Assembly: GCA_035654355.1 (NCBI GenBank)
Contig: DASRXC010000002.1
Location: forward strand, 1-64,000
DNA: 64,000 nucleotides
Direction of reading: 5' to 3'
From: JAFAHD01 sp035654355
Lineage (GTDB): Bacteria; Vulcanimicrobiota; Vulcanimicrobiia; Eremiobacterales; Eremiobacteraceae
Position numbers and translations under genes: made by a program. Of the stretch, positions 54,635-60,894 are shown piece by piece. The stretch's first letter is position 1; each line of letters starts with the position of its first letter. Below the pieces are notes generated by a model, which did no database searches, was not told the origin of the DNA, and was given only the letters and a program-made list of their open reading frames with translations.

Positions 54635-54949
54635 ATGCATTTCTCCGCGCCACTTGCGCTACTGCTGCAGAACGACAACTCGAGCTCGAACCCAGCGGCT
54701 GGGCCGGCCCTCGGCGCCTTTTTCGCCGCCTACGGCATCTTCCTAATTATCGTCCTCATTTTCGCCATTGTCATCTATTGGCGCATCGCAAGCAAAGCCG
54801 GCTATCCGGGTGCGCTTTCCTTGTTGATGATCGTCCCCTTCGTGAACTTGATCCTATTGCTTATCTTCGCGTTTTCAGAATGGCCGATCGAGCGCGAAGT
54901 GCGAGCGCTGCGGGGAATTAGCGGCAGACCTCCGGCGGCGATCACCTAG
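54635..54949 (+). CDS. small two-helix membrane protein, KAGxPG type (copy 2)
   Basis: 104-residue paralogue of the preceding gene: Y-W-R-I-A-S-K-A-G-Y-P-G-A-L-S-L-L then a second helix ending F-S-E-W-P-I. The Asn/Ser/Pro-rich N-terminus and basic C-terminus differ between the copies. It has a strong AAGGAGGG ribosome-binding site which is itself part of a small hairpin (CCTCC/GGAGG around 54611-54624), so initiation may be structure-sensitive. It converges with the regulator gene 15 nt downstream. Confidence 0.72.
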   Translation: MHFSAPLALLLQNDNSSSNPAAGPALGAFFAAYGIFLIIVLIFAIVIYWRIASKAGYPGALSLLMIVPFVNLILLLIFAFSEWPIEREVRALRGISGRPPAAIT

Positions 54950-54964
54950 ACGGAACGAGGGGCG

Positions 54965-55609
54965 TCAGGATTTCGGGCGGCCGGAATCCTTTGACGCACT
55001 GGGGGACCAAGCATAGACCTCGCCAGCCGCACCGGCGTGCGTGTGACGGCGCCGGTATTCGCGCGCTTTCGTGCGATTGCCGCAGACGCGCATCGAGCAC
55101 CACGTCCCTGACCGGTTTTTGGTCTCATCGTAGAAGACCCAACGGCAGTCGTCGGCCGGACACGCCTTCAAACGCGCCCATATGCCGTCGGCCATCGCAT
55201 CGAGCGCGATGACGAGAATCTGGCCTAGCGCGCCGTCAACGCCGGGCGCGCGCGGCTCTATACCCGCGCGACCGCCGCTTTGAAAGCCGATAGCAAGCTG
55301 GGCGCTGCGCGCGGCGCGGTTTAGCGTGTCGAGCGCGTTGGGATCTTCGGGTCCTCCATTATTGGCATGTGCGAGCGTACGAAGCGCCTCTCGCACCGAG
55401 TGGGCGTGGCGGACATCGCAGTCGGTCACCGAGGCCCCCGCCTCGATCAGCTCGAGGTCCGAGAGCCAGGTCCGCAGCCCATGGGGTGTCTGGAGCGGGT
55501 CGGTTGAGGCGTCAAATACCCAGGTATTGATGAAGGCCTGAACGAGCGCGAGGTCGCCGGGTGCCGGCTTGCTGCCCAGGTGTTCGGCGAGCTTTTCCCT
55601 CGCAATCAT
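54965..55609 (-). CDS. ABATE-domain / CGNR zinc-finger transcriptional regulator
   Basis: 214-residue protein: an N-terminal ABATE-type domain (about 15-150, with LVQAFINTW and LRTWLSDLELI) and a C-terminal CGNR zinc finger (CPADDC...WCSMRVCGNRTKAREYRRR), the class thought to act as stress-related transcription regulators. I start at ATG 55609, because a TATAAT at 55621-55616 would place the 5' end of the mRNA on this codon; an ATG at 55645 lies upstream of that -10. The transcript may therefore be leaderless. Divergent from the microprotein gene at 55763. Confidence 0.87.
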   Translation of the reverse strand: MIAREKLAEHLGSKPAPGDLALVQAFINTWVFDASTDPLQTPHGLRTWLSDLELIEAGASVTDCDVRHAHSVREALRTLAHANNGGPEDPNALDTLNRAARSAQLAIGFQSGGRAGIEPRAPGVDGALGQILVIALDAMADGIWARLKACPADDCRWVFYDETKNRSGTWCSMRVCGNRTKAREYRRRHTHAGAAGEVYAWSPSASKDSGRPKS

Positions 55610-55615
55610 GGCGAC

Positions 55616-55645
55616 ATTATAGACACTTTGCCGGTTACTGCGCAA
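55616..55645 (-). promoter_or_regulatory. promoter of the CGNR regulator
   Basis: On the minus strand TTGCGC (55645-55640), an 18-bp spacer and a consensus TATAAT (55621-55616). Transcription would start at or very near the A of the ATG at 55609. Confidence 0.7.
55633..55641. repeat. GGTTACTGC repeat, copy 1
   Basis: The 9-bp sequence GGTTACTGC occurs here, within the spacer and -35 edge of the regulator promoter, and again at 55700-55708 within the opposite promoter. Candidate operator half. Confidence 0.55.
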
Positions 55646-55693
55646 GGGCCTTGTCCCGTGAATTTCTTATGAAATGATAACTTTCTAATGATA

Positions 55694-55722
55694 TTGACAG
55701 GTTACTGCAACCGAGTTATCAT
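55694..55722 (+). promoter_or_regulatory. promoter of microprotein gene 1
   Basis: TTGACA (55694-55699), 17-bp spacer and TATCAT (55717-55722). Expected start near 55729, giving a leader of about 34 nt before the ATG at 55763. Confidence 0.8.
55700..55708. repeat. GGTTACTGC repeat, copy 2
   Basis: Second copy, immediately after the -35 of the microprotein promoter. Extended to 55712 it reads GGTTACTGCAACC, an imperfect palindrome (GGTT-N5-AACC), a good operator candidate. Confidence 0.6.
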
Positions 55723-55762
55723 GTGGATGAAAGATGAACGACGATAGAAAGGCTGGAGCACC

Positions 55763-55900
55763 ATGAACCCGCGTCGCACTTCAAACCTGATCGGGGTCGC
55801 CCATGGCGACTACGAGCTGCCGACCACGCGCACTGAACTGGTGCGCAGCCCGAACGGATTTTTCACGTCGGTGTTCGGCGGCTGGGGCGTCAGGATCTGA
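55763..55900 (+). CDS. microprotein 1 with C-terminal TSVFGGWGVRI motif
   Basis: 45-residue protein with its own consensus promoter and a GGAG ribosome-binding site five bases before the ATG. The N-terminus is basic (MNPRRTSNLIG), then DYELP, and the last 23 residues align without gaps to the end of the 46-residue protein at 57128: 10 of 23 identical, with R, L-V, G, T-S, F and G-W-G fixed. No signal peptide. I do not recognise the family. It could be a peptide precursor, a signalling peptide or a small cytosolic regulator. The phosphoesterase gene follows 69 nt later. Confidence 0.78.
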   Translation: MNPRRTSNLIGVAHGDYELPTTRTELVRSPNGFFTSVFGGWGVRI

Positions 55901-55969
55901 CCACAACTTAACAACCGATAATAATCGCGCGGGAGGACCGCACGGACGCAGCGCGCCAAGCGCAGCGCC

Positions 55970-56914
55970 ATGACTCACAAAATGTTGAGACTGGCAGCGC
56001 TGGGCGCGTTTGCATTTCTGGTGCTCACCGCCAGCCCCGATGTAAAGCCAGCCGCCGCTGCACCGGGCGACCCTGTGATCGCCGCTGCTGGCGACATCGC
56101 CTGCGATCTGTTGCCGACTGCCGCGACACCCGATCCCGACGAACGCGGTCCCAACGTCTGTCACATGGTTGCGACCGCACAGCTCATCAAGACGCTGAAT
56201 CCAGCCACGGTTCTAGCCTTAGGCGATGAGCAATACGCGGACGGCCGGCTCGACCAGTTTCAAGCTGGTTATGCGAAGTCGTGGGGAGCGTTCAAGGACA
56301 TCACGCGCCCGACGCCAGGCAACCATGAGTATCACACCCCGGGAGCGGCCGGCTACTTCGCGTATTTCGGGTCAGCTGCGGGCGATCCAAGCAAGGGCTA
56401 CTATAGCTTCGATGTGGGCGGCTGGCATCTGATCGCGCTCAACGGCAATTGCAAAGCGGTGGGCGGCTGCGCCGCCGACTCGCCGCAGACCACCTGGCTC
56501 GTCCGCGACCTTGCGGATCACCATGCCGCGTGCACGCTCGCGTACTGGCATCAGCCGCGCTTTTCTTCCGGCGCGGTCCACGGCAACGACGCCGCTTATG
56601 ATGCGTTCTGGCGTGCACTATATGCGGCACATGTCGACGTCGTGCTGGCCGGCCACGATCATGAGTACGAACGCTTCGCGCCTCAGACGCCCGAAGCGGC
56701 ACCGGACGCCAAGGGTATCACCGAGTTCGTCATCGGCACGGGTGGACGTAGCCACTATCATTTCGGCGCGATGCAGCCGAACAGCAAAGCCGCCACGGCA
56801 AACACCTTTGGGATTCTCGCCCTCACGCTCCACCCCCACGGATTCGACTGGCGCTTCATCGCGGAGCCGGGCTCGACGTTCACGGATTCTGGCACCCAGA
56901 GCTGCCACGGCTAG
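55970..56914 (+). CDS. secreted metallophosphoesterase (calcineurin-like)
   Basis: 314-residue exported enzyme with a signal peptide (LRLAALGAFAFLVLTASP). Five metal-binding blocks are in order: AAGDIACD, LGDEQY, PGNHEY, YWHQPRF and GHDHEYERF. This set marks purple-acid-phosphatase or alkaline-phosphatase-like calcineurin esterases, here of a short form without extra domains. Two cysteines near GNCKAVGGCA may form a disulphide. It stands between the two microprotein genes and may be in one transcript with the first. The phosphate substrate is unknown. Confidence 0.88.
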   Translation: MTHKMLRLAALGAFAFLVLTASPDVKPAAAAPGDPVIAAAGDIACDLLPTAATPDPDERGPNVCHMVATAQLIKTLNPATVLALGDEQYADGRLDQFQAGYAKSWGAFKDITRPTPGNHEYHTPGAAGYFAYFGSAAGDPSKGYYSFDVGGWHLIALNGNCKAVGGCAADSPQTTWLVRDLADHHAACTLAYWHQPRFSSGAVHGNDAAYDAFWRALYAAHVDVVLAGHDHEYERFAPQTPEAAPDAKGITEFVIGTGGRSHYHFGAMQPNSKAATANTFGILALTLHPHGFDWRFIAEPGSTFTDSGTQSCHG

Positions 56915-56963
56915 GGCCCGCTCCGATCCCAAGGGGCCCCGACCACCTAAGGGCTGCCGGAGA

Positions 56964-56982
56964 GGGCGGCCGGCTGCCGCCC
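56964..56982 (+). terminator. GC hairpin after the phosphoesterase gene
   Basis: A perfect 7-bp inverted repeat GGGCGGC / GCCGCCC with a 5-nt loop, 50 nt after the stop. The following sequence has only short T runs, so it is a weak terminator candidate. Confidence 0.4.
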
Positions 56983-57032
56983 AACGCTCACTTTCCGTAC
57001 CTTGGCCCCGGTACAGCCCGTGCTTGTACCGA

Positions 57033-57061
57033 TTCGACGGACCCCTCCCATCACGTACGAT
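57033..57061 (+). promoter_or_regulatory. possible promoter of microprotein gene 2
   Basis: TTCGAC (57033-57038), 17 bp and TACGAT (57056-57061). It is weaker than the promoter of gene 1, and the predicted start at about 57068 would cut into the leader hairpin at 57065, so the true start may be a few bases upstream. Confidence 0.4.
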
Positions 57062-57064
57062 GAG

Positions 57065-57107
57065 ACCGTAGCGAAGAGCCGCCCGAGCACCTTCGCCCCT
57101 CTACGGT
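57065..57107 (+). promoter_or_regulatory. nested hairpin in the leader of microprotein gene 2
   Basis: ACCGTAG (57065-57071) pairs with CTACGGT (57101-57107) and, inside, CGAAG (57072-57076) pairs with CTTCG (57091-57095), leaving a CCCCT bulge and a 14-nt loop. It ends four bases before the GAAAGGAG ribosome-binding site. Confidence 0.55.
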
Positions 57108-57127
57108 GAGAAAGGAGCCAATCGAAA

Positions 57128-57268
57128 ATGGATGCCAAGAAGCACGACTATCTCCCGCGTGACGAGGAAGAGCAAGAGAACGATCTGCTCGACGGCCGTT
57201 CGACCCTGGTGCACGTGCGCCGCGGTCCGGACACCTCGATCTTCAGCGGTTGGGGCCCGAAGCTCTAA
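57128..57268 (+). CDS. microprotein 2 with C-terminal TSIFSGWGPKL motif
   Basis: 46-residue protein, start ATG preceded by GAAAGGAGC. N-terminus MDAKKHDYLPRDEEEQEND is charged and acidic; then L-L-D-G-R-S-T-L-V and the block ending T-S-I-F-S-G-W-G-P-K-L. The last 23 residues align gap-free with the microprotein at 55763, and both carry a D-Y-(E)-L-P motif nearer the N-terminus. It has a structured leader and a good terminator, so it is its own small transcription unit. Function unknown. Confidence 0.78.
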   Translation: MDAKKHDYLPRDEEEQENDLLDGRSTLVHVRRGPDTSIFSGWGPKL

Positions 57269-57282
57269 TGACGGGCCCTGCG

Positions 57283-57325
57283 TAGGGGCGCACACCTGTT
57301 CCGCGCCCCTATGTCTTTCTTCTTT
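57283..57325 (+). terminator. terminator after microprotein gene 2
   Basis: TAGGGGCGC (57283-57291) and GCGCCCCTA (57303-57311) form a 9-bp stem with an 11-nt loop, followed by a T-rich tail (TGTCTTTCTTCTTT). A good intrinsic terminator 14 nt after the stop. Confidence 0.8.
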
Positions 57326-57351
57326 ATGAGGCGTAGGTTTTTCTAACCGAG

Positions 57352-58533
57352 CTACAGCCGCTCGAAACCGAGCGAAAGGTCTGCCTGGATATCTGCGAGA
57401 TCCTCGATTCCGACCGATAACCGCAAGAATCCGTCATGCAACCCGAGCGACGAACGCTCGTGCGCCGAAAGCGCCCGGTGCGACGATTTCGCCGGATGCG
57501 ACAGCGACGTCTCCGTTCCCCCAAGACTAAGGATGAGCCGGATTCGGCGCAGACCAGCGAGTAAGTTGTCGACCGACTTCACACCACCATCGATCTCGAA
57601 CGATACCATCGGGCCAAACCCGCGATCCAAGGTCCGTTTGGCGACGTCATGGTCAGGGTGGTCTTGTAGTCCGGGATAATGGACGTGCGTGACCTTCGGA
57701 TGCGATGCAAGCCAGTTCGCAAGCGCGGTGGCGTTCGACGCGCTTTTCGCCATGCGCACTCCGAGCGTTTCGATCGAGCGCGCCGTCAACCACGCTTCGA
57801 ATGCGCTGGGCACCATGCCCGAACGCACCGCGAAGGTGCGGACCGGGTCGAGCAATTCGGATTCACCGGCAAGCGTGCCGATCACGATGTCGTGATGGCC
57901 GCCGAGAAACTTGGTGCCGCTTTCCATCACGAGATCGGCGCCGAGCGCGAGCGGCCGGCAATGATACGGCGACGCGAACGTGTTGTCGATGATGAGCAAC
58001 GCACCATTCGCATGTGAGGCGGCTGCGAGCGCACGCACGTCGGCGACGCGCAGCCGCGGATTCGAGATCGTCTCGGCGATGAGAAGTCGTGCGCCATGCG
58101 CGAGCTCGTTTTCGACAGCCGCAAGGTCGCAGGTGTCGACGAACGCGCTCCGCACGCCGAAGCGTGAGAAATCATCGATGAGCCGGCGCGTGTTGCCGTA
58201 CGACTCGCGCGCAGCGACGATGCGGTCGCCGCTGCGCAGCAACGCCGCGAAGGCGCTGGTGAACGCGGCCATACCAGCTGACGTCGCTAACGCCGCGTCC
58301 GCCTCTTCGAGCGAAGCGATCTGCGCCTCAAGCGCGATCAGATTTGGGTTGCCGTCGGAACCATAGATGGCGCCGGCAACGCGCCGTTCATAGATCTCGT
58401 CGACTTGCGCCAGGCTTGAGAACGTCCAGCCGGCGGATTGGTAGATCGGCGTGCGCGCGGGCGCGTTAGTGGGCTGCGATGGAGTCGCGTCGTGGACGCT
58501 GCGTGTGTCGAAGCCGTCGCGTTGATTCGGCAT
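57352..58533 (-). CDS. cystathionine gamma-synthase/lyase family PLP enzyme
   Basis: 393-residue Cys/Met metabolism PLP enzyme (MetB/MetC/MetZ fold). Motifs: TRSVHDA near the N-terminus, YERRVAGAIYGSDGNPN, the DNTFASPYHCRPLALGAD segment and the PLP-lysine ESGTKFLGGHHDIVIG, then the C-terminal SLGGTETSLSHPA and LRLSVGIEDLADI. It may make cystathionine, homocysteine or methanethiol; sequence alone cannot decide. ATG 58533 is preferred, with AAAGG upstream. A terminator-like hairpin lies 23-48 nt upstream and may regulate it. Confidence 0.88.
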   Translation of the reverse strand: MPNQRDGFDTRSVHDATPSQPTNAPARTPIYQSAGWTFSSLAQVDEIYERRVAGAIYGSDGNPNLIALEAQIASLEEADAALATSAGMAAFTSAFAALLRSGDRIVAARESYGNTRRLIDDFSRFGVRSAFVDTCDLAAVENELAHGARLLIAETISNPRLRVADVRALAAASHANGALLIIDNTFASPYHCRPLALGADLVMESGTKFLGGHHDIVIGTLAGESELLDPVRTFAVRSGMVPSAFEAWLTARSIETLGVRMAKSASNATALANWLASHPKVTHVHYPGLQDHPDHDVAKRTLDRGFGPMVSFEIDGGVKSVDNLLAGLRRIRLILSLGGTETSLSHPAKSSHRALSAHERSSLGLHDGFLRLSVGIEDLADIQADLSLGFERL

Positions 58534-58549
58534 GCGCGGCCTTTGGCGT

Positions 58550-58581
58550 AAAGAAGGGGCGCCGCCTTTGGCGAGCACCCC
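58550..58581 (-). terminator. terminator or attenuator between the Lys-rich micro-ORF and the PLP enzyme gene
   Basis: On the minus strand GGGGTGC-T-CGCC, AAA loop, GGCG-GCGCCCC form an 11-bp stem with one bulge, followed by TTCTTT. It lies 33 nt after the micro-ORF stop and 17-48 nt before the ATG at 58533. Confidence 0.7.
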
Positions 58582-58613
58582 TCACAGCTTGCAAAACGCG
58601 ATGTTAGAACGCG

Positions 58614-58661
58614 TTAGTGCTTTTTCTTCGATGCCTTCTTCTTGGCTTTCTTCTTGGCCAC
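58614..58661 (-). CDS. 15-residue Lys-rich micro-ORF
   Basis: GTG-started frame encoding MAKKKAKKKASKKKH. An AGGGAGGTGA sequence, an almost perfect complement of the 16S rRNA 3' end, lies about 10 nt upstream and has no other gene to serve. A terminator-type hairpin follows. It may be a tiny basic protein (histone-H1-tail-like repeat KKKA) or a leader peptide regulating the downstream PLP enzyme gene. Spacing is slightly long for a ribosome-binding site. Confidence 0.5.
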   Translation of the reverse strand: MAKKKAKKKASKKKH

Positions 58662-58891
58662 GGTGCGCAGGTCACCTCCCTTTGAACTTCCGGCGCTCGC
58701 GGGGCGTTGCTGTACGCCACAAACGTCTTTCTGATCCGCCGTGCGGAGCCGCGCGGTTGTGCGCGATGCCGGATAATGCGGGGTCGTATCGGCCCACGCT
58801 CCAGTCGTTCTCGTACGCGAGTGGTTCCCCTTTTCGTCAAACTCGCGCGGGGCAGGAGTCATGTGCAGATGCAAACCATACTCTACACCCT

Positions 58892-60139
58892 ATGCGACCT
58901 GCGAGGCGCGTCGTCGTCACCGGCATCGGCGCGGTCACGCCGCTCGGAAACAGCGCGAAAGAATTCTGGACCAACGTCGTCGCCGGCAAGAGCGGCGTCG
59001 GCGAGATCACGCTGTTCGACGCATCGCATCTGCCCACGCGCTTCGCCGCCGAGGTCCGCGACTTCGATCCCGCCGAGACGATGGGCAAGAAGGACGCGCG
59101 CAAGGCCGATCGCTTCTCGCAGTTCGCAGTCGTCGCGGCCAAAGAGGCGCTCGAGGACTCGAAGCTCGAGATCACGGACGACAACCGCAACAACATCGGC
59201 GTCGTCATGGGCTCGGGGATCGGCGGCATCCTGACGATCGAGAACCAACACCGCATCATGCTCGAGCAAGGCGCCGACCGCCTCTCGCCGTTCTTCATCC
59301 CGATGCTGATCTCCAATATCGCGCCGGGGCTGATCTCGATGAACATGAACGTCCGCGGGCCGACGTTCACGTCCGTCTCGGCGTGCGCGTCATCCAACAA
59401 CGCGATCGGCGAGGCGTATCGCGCCATTCAGGTCGGCGATGCCGACGCGATGATCAGCGGCGGCTCTGAGGCGCCGATCGCGCCGCTCGCGGTGGCGGGC
59501 TTTTGCGCGATGCGCGCGCTCTCGACCCGCAATGAGTCCCCTGCGACGGCGAGCCGCCCGTTCGATAAGGACCGCGATGGATTCGTGATCGCCGAAGGCG
59601 GCGGCGCGCTGCTCATCGAGGAGCTCGAGCACGCCCGCGCGCGCGGCGCGAAAGTCTATGCAGAGATCGTCGGCTACGGCAAGTCGTCCGACGCATATCA
59701 CATGGTGCAACCCGATCCCGACGCGCGCGGTGTCATCCTCGCGATGGAGCGTGCGCTGGCCGACGCCGGCATCGAGCCGGCGGAGGTCGACTACATCAAC
59801 GCGCACGCGACGTCGACCGATCTCGGGGATATCGCCGAGACGCAAGCGATCCATCGCGTGTTCGGCGAGCGGGCCAAGACGATGTCTGTGAGCTCGAACA
59901 AGTCGATGTTCGGCCACGCGCTCGGCGCAGCCGGTGCGCTCGAGGGCATCTGCACGGTGATGACGATCAAGGATAGCATCATCCCTCCGACCATAAACTA
60001 CCACCACGTCGATGCGCAATGCGACTTGGATTGCGTGCCCAACGTGGCACGGAAAGCCGAAGTCAACGTCGCGATGTCCAATTCATTCGGCTTCGGCGGA
60101 CATAACGCGGTGCTGGTCTTCCGTAAGTTCGTCGAGTGA
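58892..60139 (+). CDS. fabF: 3-oxoacyl-[acyl-carrier-protein] synthase II
   Basis: Chain-elongating beta-ketoacyl-ACP synthase of fatty acid synthesis. The 415-residue product starts with RRVVVTGIGAVTPLGNS and has the catalytic Cys165 in SVSACASSNNAIG, the His residues in NAHATSTDLGD and NKSMFGHALGAAGALE, and the closing NSFGFGGHNAVLVF. ATG 58892 gives the family N-terminus; longer frames extend 120 residues of non-family sequence. There is no strong ribosome-binding site. The stop overlaps the rnc GTG. No acpP or fabD is in the window. Confidence 0.94.
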   Translation: MRPARRVVVTGIGAVTPLGNSAKEFWTNVVAGKSGVGEITLFDASHLPTRFAAEVRDFDPAETMGKKDARKADRFSQFAVVAAKEALEDSKLEITDDNRNNIGVVMGSGIGGILTIENQHRIMLEQGADRLSPFFIPMLISNIAPGLISMNMNVRGPTFTSVSACASSNNAIGEAYRAIQVGDADAMISGGSEAPIAPLAVAGFCAMRALSTRNESPATASRPFDKDRDGFVIAEGGGALLIEELEHARARGAKVYAEIVGYGKSSDAYHMVQPDPDARGVILAMERALADAGIEPAEVDYINAHATSTDLGDIAETQAIHRVFGERAKTMSVSSNKSMFGHALGAAGALEGICTVMTIKDSIIPPTINYHHVDAQCDLDCVPNVARKAEVNVAMSNSFGFGGHNAVLVFRKFVE

Positions 60140-60843
60140 GCGAAGGCCTCGCGCGCCGCAAAGCGCTGCGCGAGCTCGGGCGACGGCTCGGCATCCGCGC
60201 GACGGCCTCCGGCGACTGTGCGCTGCTCGACACCGCGCTCACGCACGGCTCGTATGTCTTCGAACATCGCGACGAGCGCCAGCGTCTGTCCAACGAACGG
60301 CTCGAATTTCTGGGCGACGCCGTCATCGGTCTGGCGGCCGCGGCGTGGTTGCACGATCGGTTTCCCGCAGAAGCCGAGGGGCGTCTCTCGCGACGCCGCC
60401 AGCACCTCGTTTCCGGCGCGGCGCTTGCGCGCACGGCGGCACGCCTTGGACTCGCATCGGCGCTGCGACTCGGGAAGGGCGAGGCGAAGGGATCGGGTGG
60501 GCAACGGCCATCGACCCTTGCCGACACCTTCGAAGCCGTTGTCGGCGCTGTGTTCCTATGTGAAGGCTACGACGCCGCTGCGCGGTTCGTACAGCGCGTG
60601 CATTTGACGCAGACCGAAAGCGTCGCGCGCGCCGATGTGCGCACCGCGCTGCAAGAGCTGTCGCAGTCGCGCTTCAAGACGGCGCCGCGCTACGAGTTCG
60701 ACGGCGAGACCGGGCCGCCGCACGCGCGCATGTTCGTGGCGCGGGTGACCGCCGGCGGCGTGGTGGGAACGGGGCGAGGTCCGACGAAGAAGACGGCCCA
60801 GGCTGAGGCTGCGGCCGACGCGCTGCGCAAACTCTCTCGCTAG
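60136..60843 (+). CDS. rnc: ribonuclease III
   Basis: Double-strand-specific endoribonuclease that processes rRNA and mRNA. 235 residues: catalytic domain with NERLEFLGDAVIG (signature, acidic metal ligands) and DTFEAVVGAVFL, then a C-terminal double-stranded RNA-binding domain ending GTGRGPTKKTAQAEAAADAL. GTG start overlapping fabF by four bases. fabF-rnc-smc is a common order. Confidence 0.95.
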   Translation: MSEGLARRKALRELGRRLGIRATASGDCALLDTALTHGSYVFEHRDERQRLSNERLEFLGDAVIGLAAAAWLHDRFPAEAEGRLSRRRQHLVSGAALARTAARLGLASALRLGKGEAKGSGGQRPSTLADTFEAVVGAVFLCEGYDAAARFVQRVHLTQTESVARADVRTALQELSQSRFKTAPRYEFDGETGPPHARMFVARVTAGGVVGTGRGPTKKTAQAEAAADALRKLSR

Positions 60844-60894
60844 TGCCGGCGCGAGCCCAGAATACGAACCGGCCCGGACGGAGCACGACGACCT

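Noticed and set aside
55610..55645. ATG at 55645 as start of the CGNR regulator
   Set aside because: A consensus TATAAT lies downstream of that codon (55621-55616), so the transcript would not include it; the ABATE domain starts after 55609.
55763..57268. Firm call of the microproteins as RiPP precursors
   Set aside because: The leader/core-like layout is suggestive, but no maturase, protease or exporter lies in the window, so only a family of unknown microproteins is claimed.
58532..58891. N-terminal extension of fabF by about 120 codons
   Set aside because: The added residues are Arg/Ser-rich, antisense to the PLP enzyme upstream region, and outside the family; ATG 58892 gives the normal FabF N-terminus.
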